Of a stretch of 64,000 nt of DNA, positions 47,506-55,682 are shown in pieces. Numbering within the stretch: position 1 is the first letter of the stretch; each line of letters opens with the position of its first letter. The translations under genes were made by a program, and so were the position numbers. Source of the stretch: Nocardioides yefusunii (GTDB lineage Bacteria; Actinomycetota; Actinomycetes; Propionibacteriales; Nocardioidaceae); NCBI RefSeq assembly GCF_004014875.1, contig NZ_CP034929.1, forward strand, positions 1,736,001 through 1,800,000, given 5' to 3'. The notes under the pieces were generated by a model. It worked only from the letters and a program-made list of their open reading frames with translations, had not been told where the DNA came from and ran no database searches.

Positions 47506-47538
47506 ACAATTGTCACTTTAATGGAGGACACGTTTCAA
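47506..47538 (-). promoter_or_regulatory. Promoter and possible operator of the suf operon
   Basis: On the minus strand -35 TTGAAA (47533-47538), an 18-base spacer and -10 GACAAT (47509-47514), then 6 bases to GTG 47502. The 8-bp palindrome ACAATTGT (47506-47513) overlaps the -10 box and is a candidate SufR contact site. Confidence 0.5.
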
Positions 47539-47592
47539 GTAAGGCCCTCCTAAGTGCGGACGGCACCCCCGCATGAGGGGTGCCCACGACGT

Positions 47593-47657
47593 GGCGTGAC
47601 TCACACTCGCGTCTCGTCATGCGGTGGGATGCGGGCGCCTCGCGATGGAGTCACGCC
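47593..47657. promoter_or_regulatory. 10-bp inverted repeat spaced by 45 bases, divergent region
   Basis: GGCGTGACTC (47593-47602) and GAGTCACGCC (47648-47657) are perfect inverted copies in the 198-bp region between sufR and the ABC exporter. They could be paired operator half-sites or the foot of a structured RNA. Confidence 0.4.
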
Positions 47658-47688
47658 TCCCGAGGACCGGCCTCATGGGGTTGCTCCC

Positions 47689-47694
47689 TAGAAT
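47689..47694 (+). promoter_or_regulatory. -10 box, leaderless promoter of the ABC-ctaA unit
   Basis: TAGAAT ends 6 bases before GTG 47701. Confidence 0.5.
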
Positions 47695-47700
47695 GACGAG

Positions 47701-48651
47701 GTGCCAACAGCCGACGCCGCAGTGCTCGTCGAATCGCTCGTGATGAAGTACGGCGACAAGACGGCAGTCGACAACCTCTCGCTCACCGTCCAGCGCGGGA
47801 CCATCACCTCGGTGTTGGGTCCCAACGGCGCCGGGAAGACGACCACCCTCGAGACCTGCGAGGGGTACCGACGTCCCCACGCCGGCCGCGTCCGGGTGCT
47901 GGGGCTCGACCCCGTCGCCGACCGCCGCGCCCTGCTGCCCCGGATCGGGGTGATGCTGCAGGGCGGCGGCGCCTGGTCCGGTGTCCGCGCCGACGAGATG
48001 CTGCGCCACGTCGCCTCGCTGCACGCGAACCCCCTCGACATCGGTGCTCTCTCCGAGCGTCTCGGACTGGAGGAGTGCGGTCGGACGCCGTTCCGGCGCC
48101 TGTCCGGAGGACAGCAGCAGCGCCTCGGCCTCGCGATGGCCGTCGTGGGTCGCCCCGAGGTGGTCTTCGTCGACGAACCCACCGCGGGCATGGACCCTGC
48201 CATCCGACGCCAGACCTGGGCGCTCCTGGAAGAACTGCGTGACAGCGGCGTCACCGTCGTCCTGACCACGCACTACCTCGAAGAGGCAGAACGCCTCAGC
48301 GACGTGGTGCACATCGTCGACCACGGCCGCGTGGTCCGCTCGGGCACTCCGGCCGAGATCACCGGACAGGGCAGCGCCGAGTTGCGACTCACGAGCGTCG
48401 CTCCCCTTCACGACGACGCGGTGAGCGACCTCGGCCGCCTCCTCGCCCACGACGGCGGACAGGTACGACGCGTGGACGCGCACAGCCTCACCGGACGGGT
48501 CGCACCGGGCACCGGCACCCTCTCGGTGCTGTTGTCCTGGGCCGCGACCCACGAGGTACAGACCCAGCGCCTCAGCCTGGGACAGCGCACCCTCGAGGAC
48601 GTCTACCTCGAGCTCACCTCCCGCTCCGCCCTCCAGGAGGCCCCTGCATGA
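47701..48651 (+). CDS. ABC-2 type exporter ATP-binding protein
   Basis: A 316-aa ABC ATPase of the DrrA/CcmA-like class: Walker A LGPNGAGKTTTLE, signature LSGGQQQRLGLAMAV, Walker B VVFVDEPTAGMD, switch His LTTHYLEEAERL, and a C-terminal regulatory extension of about 90 residues. It overlaps the permease gene by 4 bases. Equivalent ABC pairs sit next to ctaA in many actinobacteria, so a link to heme or respiratory assembly is possible but unproven. Confidence 0.93.
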   Translation: MPTADAAVLVESLVMKYGDKTAVDNLSLTVQRGTITSVLGPNGAGKTTTLETCEGYRRPHAGRVRVLGLDPVADRRALLPRIGVMLQGGGAWSGVRADEMLRHVASLHANPLDIGALSERLGLEECGRTPFRRLSGGQQQRLGLAMAVVGRPEVVFVDEPTAGMDPAIRRQTWALLEELRDSGVTVVLTTHYLEEAERLSDVVHIVDHGRVVRSGTPAEITGQGSAELRLTSVAPLHDDAVSDLGRLLAHDGGQVRRVDAHSLTGRVAPGTGTLSVLLSWAATHEVQTQRLSLGQRTLEDVYLELTSRSALQEAPA

Positions 48652-49421
48652 GCGCCCTCGACCTGAGCCCGGCCCCCGGCAGCGCGCCGCTGTGGCGCCA
48701 GGTCCGCACGCAAGCGGTCATGGAGGCCAAGCTCATGATGCGCAACGGCGAGCAGGTGGGCGTGGCGATCTTCGTGCCGCTGCTGGCCCTCGTCGTCGGC
48801 GTCGCCGGTGCCGACAAGGCCGGTCTCGACTTCGACCACACCACGATCGACGTGCTCACCCCCGGCGTCCTGGCCCTCGGCCTGATGTCCACCGCCTTCA
48901 CCGCACTGGCGATCGCCACCGGCTTCGAACGACGCTACGGCCTGATCAAGCGCCTGGGCGCCTCTCCGCTGCCGCGCCACGGACTGCTGATGGGCAAGAT
49001 GCTCGCGCTCGTCAGCGTCCAGGTGCTGCAGGTCGTCGTGATCTGCTCCGTCGCGCTCGCCATGGGCTGGAACCCTCCCTCGGCGCAGGGAGCCCTGTGG
49101 GGGTTGACGGTCGGGCTCCTCGGCAGCGCGGCGTTCGCGAGTTGGGCGCTGCTGCTTGCCGGCACCGTCCGTGCCGAGGCCACCCTGGCCATCTCCAACC
49201 TCGTCTACCTGCTGCTGATGGCCGGCGGCGGTGTGCTCGTCCCGGTCGCCAACTACGGGGTCGTCTCCAACTTCCTGCTGTGGTTCCCCAGCGGAGCCCT
49301 GGGCGAAGGCCTGCGCACCGCTCTGCTCGACGGCCAGCAGGCCTCCTTCTCCGTCCTCGTCCTGGCCGTCTGGGCCGTCATCGGGGCGATGCTCGCCTCG
49401 CGCTACTTCAAGTGGGAGTGA
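48648..49421 (+). CDS. ABC-2 type exporter permease
   Basis: A 257-aa membrane protein with six hydrophobic helices in the ABC-2 pattern. LTPGVLALGLMSTAFTALAIATGFERRYGLIKRLGASPLPR (48870-48980) is the conserved coupling region, and the later helices include ISNLVYLLLMAGGGVLVP. It overlaps the ATPase gene by ATGA (48648-48651) and is followed directly by ctaA, so all three are one unit. Confidence 0.92.
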   Translation: MSALDLSPAPGSAPLWRQVRTQAVMEAKLMMRNGEQVGVAIFVPLLALVVGVAGADKAGLDFDHTTIDVLTPGVLALGLMSTAFTALAIATGFERRYGLIKRLGASPLPRHGLLMGKMLALVSVQVLQVVVICSVALAMGWNPPSAQGALWGLTVGLLGSAAFASWALLLAGTVRAEATLAISNLVYLLLMAGGGVLVPVANYGVVSNFLLWFPSGALGEGLRTALLDGQQASFSVLVLAVWAVIGAMLASRYFKWE

Positions 49422-49429
49422 CTTCTTCC

Positions 49430-50389
49430 GTGAACACCCGCGACAACGTCGTCGGAACCGCAACGACCGGCTTCACCGCCTCCCCGTGGGCCCTGCGCTG
49501 GCTCCGCCCCCTGGCCCTGGCCAACCTGGTCGCGAACATCCTCATCGTCGTCACCGGCGGCATCGTGCGCCTGACGGGCTCAGGACTGGGCTGTGACACC
49601 TGGCCCAAGTGCACCGAGGACCGCTACACCGCGCACGCCGAGACCGGCATCCACGGGGCGATCGAGTTCGGCAACCGCATGCTCACCTGGATCCTGGTCG
49701 CACTCGCGATCGCGTTCGTGGTGGCAGCCTTCAAGTCCAACGACCGTCGCACCCGCATCCTGTCGGTGCTCGTCGCCGTCGGGATCCCGCTGCAGGCGGT
49801 GCTGGGCGGCATCACTGTGCTCACCGACCTCAACCCGTGGGTGGTCTCGCTGCACCTCATGGCGTCGATGCTCATGATCGCCTTCTGCGTCCTCGCTCTG
49901 GACCACCTCTCCGGTTCCGCCCGGCCCGCTGCGCCCGCCCTGCTGGGACGTCTGGCCTGGGCCCTGCTGCTGCTCGGCTGGGTGATCCTCTACCTCGGCA
50001 CCATCGTGACCGGCTCCGGCCCGCACGCCGGAGACGTGGACGCCAAGCGCAACGGGCTCAGCCCCGAGAACACCGCCAAGATCCATGCCTGGACGGTCTA
50101 CCTCCTGTGCCTGGGCACCGTCGTCCTGCTCTGGCTGTCGCGTCGTCGTGGCCTCACCCTGGTGCTGCGCGCCGGCCTCGTCCTGCTCGGGGTCGAACTG
50201 TTCCAGGGCGTTGTCGGGTACGTGCAGTACTTCAACGGTCTGCCCGAAGTGCTCGTGATCGCGCACATGCTCGGCGCCGGCCTCCTCTCCGCCGCCGTCA
50301 CGTGGGTGGTCCTGGCCACGCAACACTCCGACGGAGGCGTCCTCGTGGGCACCCTCACGTCCGCCGGCTCCGACGAGCCGCTCCGCTGA
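49430..50389 (+). CDS. ctaA: Heme A synthase (COX15/CtaA)
   Basis: A 319-aa membrane enzyme with eight helices that oxidises heme O to heme A. The four heme-ligand histidines are visible: H75 (GIHGAIEFGNR), H142 (SLHLMAS), H219 (KIHAWTV) and H279 (IAHMLGA). The first extracellular loop has the conserved pair C55 and C61 (GCDTWPKC). The start is GTG 49430, 8 bases after the permease stop; GTG 49418 overlapping that stop is an alternative. Its substrate is made by ctaB at 55683-56648. Confidence 0.94.
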   Translation: MNTRDNVVGTATTGFTASPWALRWLRPLALANLVANILIVVTGGIVRLTGSGLGCDTWPKCTEDRYTAHAETGIHGAIEFGNRMLTWILVALAIAFVVAAFKSNDRRTRILSVLVAVGIPLQAVLGGITVLTDLNPWVVSLHLMASMLMIAFCVLALDHLSGSARPAAPALLGRLAWALLLLGWVILYLGTIVTGSGPHAGDVDAKRNGLSPENTAKIHAWTVYLLCLGTVVLLWLSRRRGLTLVLRAGLVLLGVELFQGVVGYVQYFNGLPEVLVIAHMLGAGLLSAAVTWVVLATQHSDGGVLVGTLTSAGSDEPLR

Positions 50390-50403
50390 GCTCGCGCCAC
50401 CCC

Positions 50404-50409
50404 TAGACT
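50404..50409 (+). promoter_or_regulatory. -10 box of the L,D-transpeptidase gene
   Basis: TAGACT predicts a start near 50416 and a leader of about 35 nt. Confidence 0.4.
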
Positions 50410-50450
50410 GACTGGTCGTCGGTCCCATCTCCGTCCGGGAAGTGAACCCC

Positions 50451-51506
50451 ATGAAGACCCTCCGCCTCGCTCGTCGTCTCGGCGTCGTCGCCACGGCCAC
50501 CGCCCTCGTCCTCCTCAGCACCACCCCCGGACACGCCGCGCCGGCGGCCGGAGCCCCCGAGGCCACCGCGCCGACCGCGCCTGCCCTCCCGGGCAAGGTC
50601 CGCCTGGGCACCAAGAGTTCCGACGTCCGCATCCTGCAGAGCCGTCTCAACCAGCTCGGCCTCCACGACGACTACATCACCGCCACCTTCGACGAGGACA
50701 CCCGGCACGCAGTCGCCGTCTTCCAGAAGCGCAACAAGCTCAAGGGAGCCTCCGGCGTGGCCGGCAAGACGGTGTGGAAGAAGCTCTACGCCGTCACCCG
50801 CGCCCCCAGCAAGGCCGAGCTGCGCAACGACTACACCGTCGGCAAGGTGCTGCTGAAGAAGGGCTCGAAGAACACCCGGGTCCGTACCCTCGAGGCGCGC
50901 CTCAAGCAGCAGAAGGTCTTCTCGGGCAAGGTCAACGCCACCTACGACGCGAAGACCGTCAAGGCCGTGAAGAAGTTCCAGGCCAAGGTCAAGATTCCCG
51001 TCTCCGGCAAGGTCGACGCCCGCACCCTGGCCAAGCTCGAGGCGCGCACCCGCACCCCCAACCGCACCGAGCTCTTCAACCTCACGGTTCACGGTTCGGC
51101 ACTGGACGCCCGGTGCAAGACCGGCCGAGTGCTGTGCATCGACAAGTCCACCAACTCGATGCGCTGGGTCGTCGACGGCGTCGTGACCTCCTTCAAGGCC
51201 GGCGGCGCCACCAAGACCTCCATCGACGTCCGCTTCGGCAACGTGACCAAGACCCCCACTCGCGAGGGCGAGTTCACGGTCTTCCGCAAGTCGCGTGACC
51301 ACGTCTCCAGCCTCTACGGCTCCCCGATGCCGTTCGCGATGTTCTTCTCCGGTGGTCAGGCCGTGCACTTCTCGAGCGACTTCGCAGCTCGCGGCTACAA
51401 CGGCGCCTCGCACGGATGCGTCAACGTCCGCGACCGCGCCGCGATCGTGAAGCTCTTCGACGACATCGTCCGACTGGGCGACAAGGTCGTCGTGTACCGC
51501 TCCTGA
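50451..51506 (+). CDS. L,D-transpeptidase with two peptidoglycan-binding domains
   Basis: A 351-aa secreted protein with a signal peptide (residues 1-29: basic start, VVATATALVLLSTTPGHA). Two peptidoglycan-binding repeats follow (LGTKSSDVRILQSRLNQLGL and KGSKNTRVRTLEARLKQQKV), then a YkuD catalytic domain with the active-site SHGCVNVRDRAA (catalytic Cys). It forms 3-3 cross-links or attaches proteins to peptidoglycan. The second repeat and linker are very Lys-rich, helping wall binding. ATG 50451 has GGGAAG upstream. Confidence 0.94.
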   Translation: MKTLRLARRLGVVATATALVLLSTTPGHAAPAAGAPEATAPTAPALPGKVRLGTKSSDVRILQSRLNQLGLHDDYITATFDEDTRHAVAVFQKRNKLKGASGVAGKTVWKKLYAVTRAPSKAELRNDYTVGKVLLKKGSKNTRVRTLEARLKQQKVFSGKVNATYDAKTVKAVKKFQAKVKIPVSGKVDARTLAKLEARTRTPNRTELFNLTVHGSALDARCKTGRVLCIDKSTNSMRWVVDGVVTSFKAGGATKTSIDVRFGNVTKTPTREGEFTVFRKSRDHVSSLYGSPMPFAMFFSGGQAVHFSSDFAARGYNGASHGCVNVRDRAAIVKLFDDIVRLGDKVVVYRS

Positions 51507-51560
51507 TCTCACTTCTGCTCACCACACCCACTACCTGCCTGCCTGCTTGCTGGAGTATCC

Positions 51561-54137
51561 GTGCCCTCTGCCTCCCCCGCGCGCCCTCCGTTGTTCACGG
51601 TCGTCTCGGCCTGCTACAACGTTGCGCGCTACCTCCCCGCCTTCATCGCCTCGATCGACGCCCAGGACGTCGATCCCGCGTTGCTGGAGGTGATCATGGT
51701 CGACGACGGCTCGAGCGACGACACCCTGCAGGTGCTCAACGCCTGGGCAGAGCGTCGTCCCGGCGTCGTTCGGGTGATCACGCAGGAGAACGCTGGCCAG
51801 GGTGCTGCTCGCAACACCGGCATGGCTCAGGCCACCGGCGAGTGGATCACCTTCCCCGACCCCGATGACGTCCTCGACCCCGACTACTTCAGCCGGGCCG
51901 CCGCCGCAGTGCGCCGTCACCCCAAGATCCACATGGTCGCCACCAGTCGGTGGCTCCTCAACGACCACACCGGCGGGCTCTCCGACGTGCACCCGCTGCG
52001 CGCGCAGTTCCGGTCCGAGGGCGTCTACAACCTGGCCGTCAACCACACGTTCTTCCACGGTGGCGCGGTCGCGTCGTTCATGCGCACCGACCGGATCCGC
52101 ACCGAGGGTCTCACCTTCGACGGCCGGATCCGCCCCAACTTCGAGGACGGGCACTTCAGCGCCCGGTACCTCCTGAGCGTGGCCGAGCCCAAGGTCGCCT
52201 TCCTCACCACCCGCTACCACTACCGCAAGCGCGCCGACGGCTCCTCGACGTTGCAGAACGCCCTCGGCGATCGTCGTCGCTACAGCGACGTCCTGCGCCA
52301 CGGCTACCTGTCCGTGCTCACCGAGGCGGTGCGCGTGCGCGGCCACGTCCCGCTGTGGCTGCAGAACTTCGTGCTCTACGAGCTCTCCTACTACGTGGGC
52401 CGCGAGGACGCAGCTGTCGGCACCCTGGCTCCGCTCGACGTGCGCGAGGAGTTCCACGCCCTGCTCGCCGAGATCACCGCGCTGCTCGACCCCGTCGCGA
52501 TCCGCTCGTACCGACGCACCTCGATGAGCACCACCACCCGCGTGGCGCTCGAGCACGGCTGGCGTTCCGAGCCGTGGGTCCAGCCCTACGTCGTGGCCAG
52601 TGACCATGACACCGGTCGCGACCTGGTCCGGATCAGCTACCGCTACACCGGCGCAGCACCGCAGGAGCGGATCATGCTCGGCGAGCGTCAGGTCGAGCCG
52701 ACCGCGGCCAAGGTCCGCGACGTCATGATCCAGGGCCGCGCCGTCGTCCATGAACGCATCATCTGGATCCCCCTCAAGCGCGTCCGCGTCGAGCTGGACG
52801 GTCGTCCGGCCCAGTTCCTGCCGGCTGATCCTCCGCTCGCACACCCCGTGCTGCGGCCCCAGGACCTCGGCAAGGACCCTCTCGCCCACCGCTCCCGAGC
52901 GAGGACGGGTCCGCTCGGCGTGCGCGACCGCATCACCTTGACGCTGGCGCACTCCAAGCCAGTGCGCGACAAGTACCGCGACGCCTGGGTCCTGATCGAC
53001 CGCGTCCACAACTCCGACGACAGCGCCGAGCACCTCTTCAAGCACCTGCGCGCAGAGGAGCCCGACATCAACGCCTGGTTCGTGGTCGAGGAGGACACCC
53101 CCTGTTGGCACCGCCTGCGGGCCGAGTACGGCAACCGGATCGTGGCCCACGGCAGCGACACGTGGAAGCTGCTCATGCTCAATGCGACGCGTCTGATCTC
53201 CAGCCATGCCGATCAGGCCATCGTGCGACCGCCCGCCCTGCGCGCCTTCGGTTCGCCGAAGGCCAAGTTCGTCTTCCTCCAGCACGGCGTGATCAAGGAC
53301 GATCTCTCGGGATGGCTCAACGGCCGCCCGATCGATCTCTTCGTCACCAGCACCCACGGCGAGTACAACTCCGTGGTCGACGACCACACCGCCTACCGTT
53401 TCACCTCCCGCGAGACGGTGCTGACCGGTCTGCCGCGCTTCGACATGCTGCACCGCGCCGGTGCCGCGTTCCCCCCGGAGAAGCGCGATCTCATCCTGAT
53501 CTCCCCCACCTGGCGCGACAACCTCGTCGCACCCCTGCGCCCCGGAAGCCAGCGCCGGAGCGCCTACGACTGGATCACCGAGACTCCGTACTGGCAGAAC
53601 TGGTCGGGCCTGATCCTCTCCGAGGACCTCGAGCGCCTGGGCCGCGAACAGGGCCTGAGCGTCGCCCTGCTGCCGCACCCCAACATGGACGAGGCCCTCG
53701 AGGCCATGGAACTCCCCGACCACGTGAAGCGTTTCAGCTTCAACTCCGACGTCGACGTGCGCGAGATCTTCGCCCGTGCTGCCGTGCTGGTGACCGACTA
53801 TTCCTCGACGGCCTTCAACTCGGCCTACATCGGTCGCCCGGTCGTGTACTTCCAGTTCGACCAGAAGCCGGGCCAGGAGAGTCGCCACGTCGGCCTCCCC
53901 GGCTACTTCGACTACGCCCGCGACGGCTTCGGTCCCGTGGTCCACGAGATCGCCGAGGCGGAGGCCGAGATCCGCGCCACCGTCGAGCACGGTCGCGAGA
54001 GCCGCGAGCCCTGGCGAGCACGCATCGAGGAGACCTTCCCCATGCGTGACGACAACAACTCCCGCCGGGTCACCCGCGAGATCAAGAAGATGGCTCGTCC
54101 CACCAAGGTCCGCTTCGTTCGCACCGACGAAGCCTGA
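51561..54137 (+). CDS. Two-domain teichoic-acid enzyme: GT2 glycosyltransferase + CDP-glycerol glycerophosphotransferase
   Basis: An 858-aa protein. The N-terminal GT-A domain (residues about 10-240) has VVSACYNVARYLPAFIASI, VDDGSSDDT and FPDPDDVLDPDYF (metal-binding DxD-like). The C-terminal GT-B domain (about 470-840) is a CDP-glycerol:poly(glycerophosphate) glycerophosphotransferase: VFLQHGVIKDDLS, ETVLTGLPRFDML, LVTDYSSTAFNSAYIGRPVVYFQFD. It probably makes a wall teichoic-acid-like polymer in which sugar and glycerol- or ribitol-phosphate alternate. The start is GTG 51561 with GGAG 5 bases upstream. An IS30 element is inserted just after its stop. Confidence 0.93.
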   Translation: MPSASPARPPLFTVVSACYNVARYLPAFIASIDAQDVDPALLEVIMVDDGSSDDTLQVLNAWAERRPGVVRVITQENAGQGAARNTGMAQATGEWITFPDPDDVLDPDYFSRAAAAVRRHPKIHMVATSRWLLNDHTGGLSDVHPLRAQFRSEGVYNLAVNHTFFHGGAVASFMRTDRIRTEGLTFDGRIRPNFEDGHFSARYLLSVAEPKVAFLTTRYHYRKRADGSSTLQNALGDRRRYSDVLRHGYLSVLTEAVRVRGHVPLWLQNFVLYELSYYVGREDAAVGTLAPLDVREEFHALLAEITALLDPVAIRSYRRTSMSTTTRVALEHGWRSEPWVQPYVVASDHDTGRDLVRISYRYTGAAPQERIMLGERQVEPTAAKVRDVMIQGRAVVHERIIWIPLKRVRVELDGRPAQFLPADPPLAHPVLRPQDLGKDPLAHRSRARTGPLGVRDRITLTLAHSKPVRDKYRDAWVLIDRVHNSDDSAEHLFKHLRAEEPDINAWFVVEEDTPCWHRLRAEYGNRIVAHGSDTWKLLMLNATRLISSHADQAIVRPPALRAFGSPKAKFVFLQHGVIKDDLSGWLNGRPIDLFVTSTHGEYNSVVDDHTAYRFTSRETVLTGLPRFDMLHRAGAAFPPEKRDLILISPTWRDNLVAPLRPGSQRRSAYDWITETPYWQNWSGLILSEDLERLGREQGLSVALLPHPNMDEALEAMELPDHVKRFSFNSDVDVREIFARAAVLVTDYSSTAFNSAYIGRPVVYFQFDQKPGQESRHVGLPGYFDYARDGFGPVVHEIAEAEAEIRATVEHGRESREPWRARIEETFPMRDDNNSRRVTREIKKMARPTKVRFVRTDEA

Positions 54138-54196
54138 CCCCGGACTGCCGCCGCTAGTACGACGACGAAGGCCCCCTCCCAGATGGCGGGTTCTAG

Positions 54197-54236
54197 CGGT
54201 CCTCGCAACACCCAGTGATGGGAGTTGCGAGGACCG
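54197..54236 (+). promoter_or_regulatory. Hairpin covering the transposase start codon
   Basis: CGGTCCTCGCAAC (54197-54209) and GTTGCGAGGACCG (54224-54236) are perfect 13-bp arms with the GTG/ATG start codons in the loop. In RNA entering from outside the element the start would be masked, a known way IS elements avoid activation by read-through transcription. Confidence 0.6.
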
Positions 54237-55609
54237 TGGTCATTTCGCAGGAGTTGAAGCAGGCGTTCTTTGATCGGCTGGACGTGGTGGGCAGTGTGAC
54301 GGTCGCTGCGCGTGATGTCGGGCTGAACCGGCACACAGCGGCTGGCCTGGCTCGTCGCGCGGGTCGGCGTTCGGTGGCGGTGCGGCCGGGGCATCCGGGG
54401 CGCGTGTTGTACGAGGAGTTGCGGCGTTCCGGGGTGTCGCGCCGGGAGGCCGCTTCCCGAGTCGGGGTGCACGTGCGCACCGCGCAGGACTGGGATCACG
54501 GTGTCCGCCACAGCGGTGGGGCCAACGTGCGGATCTATCCCGATGGACGCCGTGTGGACTACACGAGCCGGCGGACCACTATGGGATGTGTGGCCCCTGT
54601 GTTGAGTGTTGTCGAGAAGCCGTTACACCCGCGGTTTCTGTCGCTGGCTGATCGCGAGCGGATCCGTGACCTGTTGAGCGAGGGGCGTTCACGTCGCGAG
54701 GTCGCTCGCCGGTTGGGGCGTGCACCGTCGACCATCACCCGGGAGATCGCGGCCAACACGGTGTCGGGTGTGTATCGGCCGTACGCTGCCCAACGGGCGT
54801 CGGCTGCACGCCGGCCGAGACCCAAGACTCGCAAACTGTTGCTCGACGGTCCGCTGCGTGAATTCGTGTCCCAGGGACTGCGCCAGGAGTGGTCGCCTGA
54901 GCAGATCAGTAACGCCCTTCGCAAGGAGCATCCCGATGACCAGGCCATGCGCGTGAGCCACGAAACGATCTACCAGGCGCTGTACTTCCAGGCCCGTGGC
55001 GGGCTCAAGAAGGAAGTCCAAGCCGCCATCCGGACCGGACGCACGCGCCGCAAACCGCACCGCGATCCGAACCAACGCACGAGCAGGTTTGTTGATCCGA
55101 TGGTCATGATCAGTGAGCGTCCTGCTGAGGTTGCTGATCGTGCGGTCCCGGGACACTGGGAGGGCGATCTGATCACGGGCGCGTTTAACAAGACCGCGAT
55201 CGGGACCCTGGTCGAACGCACCACCCGCTACGTCATGTTGCTGCACCTGCCGAACGGGCACACCGCTGAAGAGGTCAGGGACGCGTTGACGGCCCAGATC
55301 GAGACGTTGCCGGCGCACCTGCGGGGATCGTTGACCTGGGACCAGGGCGCGGAAATGGCAGGCCACAAGCAGTTCACGATTGCCACGGGTGTGCCGGTGT
55401 ACTTCTGTGACCCCGCGTCACCGTGGCAGCGCGGGAGCAACGAGAACACCAACGGGCTCCTGCGTCAGTACTTCCCCAAGGGAACCGATCTGTCGATGTA
55501 CGGGCCAGAGGATCTGGAGCACGTCGCGCAGAAACTCAATGGCCGTCCACGCAAAACGCTCGGCTGGGATACCCCAGCCGAGCGTCTGCGTGTTCTACTC
55601 ACCAGCTAA
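54218..55609 (+). CDS. IS30-family transposase
   Basis: A 463-aa transposase. N-terminal helix-turn-helix regions (TVAARDVGLNRHTAAGLARR and GRSRREVARRLGRAPSTITREI) bind the element's ends. The DDE catalytic core is visible as D in HWEGDLITGA, D in SLTWDQGAEMAGH, and E in WQRGSNENTNGLLRQYFPKG, the IS30 signature. ATG 54218 is preferred; GTG 54215 just before it is possible. The gene is intact, so the element could still be active. Confidence 0.95.
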   Translation: MGVARTVVISQELKQAFFDRLDVVGSVTVAARDVGLNRHTAAGLARRAGRRSVAVRPGHPGRVLYEELRRSGVSRREAASRVGVHVRTAQDWDHGVRHSGGANVRIYPDGRRVDYTSRRTTMGCVAPVLSVVEKPLHPRFLSLADRERIRDLLSEGRSRREVARRLGRAPSTITREIAANTVSGVYRPYAAQRASAARRPRPKTRKLLLDGPLREFVSQGLRQEWSPEQISNALRKEHPDDQAMRVSHETIYQALYFQARGGLKKEVQAAIRTGRTRRKPHRDPNQRTSRFVDPMVMISERPAEVADRAVPGHWEGDLITGAFNKTAIGTLVERTTRYVMLLHLPNGHTAEEVRDALTAQIETLPAHLRGSLTWDQGAEMAGHKQFTIATGVPVYFCDPASPWQRGSNENTNGLLRQYFPKGTDLSMYGPEDLEHVAQKLNGRPRKTLGWDTPAERLRVLLTS

Positions 55610-55682
55610 GAAACCGGTCGGTGTTGCGATGACCCCTTGAAACCGCCGATCTGGGAGGGGGCCTTCGTCGTGCTGCTGGGCC

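Larger units (their letters stand above)
54162..55671 (+). mobile_element. IS30-family insertion sequence, complete
   Basis: A 1.51-kb element bounded by inverted repeats of about 48 bp (54162-54209 and 55623-55671). The outer 23 bases are identical in both ends (ACGACGAAGGCCCCCTCCC then AGAT). One intact transposase gene fills it. I could not identify a target-site duplication. It lies between the teichoic-acid gene and ctaB, ending 11 bases before the ctaB stop codon, and breaks no gene. Its base composition is visibly less GC-rich than that of its neighbours. Confidence 0.9.

Noticed and set aside
51531..53990. 819-aa minus-strand open frame
   Set aside because: It is antisense to the teichoic-acid polymerase, whose motifs are unmistakable. 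Its composition is typical of shadow frames.
54155..55680. Target-site duplication of the IS30 element
   Set aside because: No 2-3 bp direct repeat flanks the inverted repeats under any choice of end within ACGACGA.
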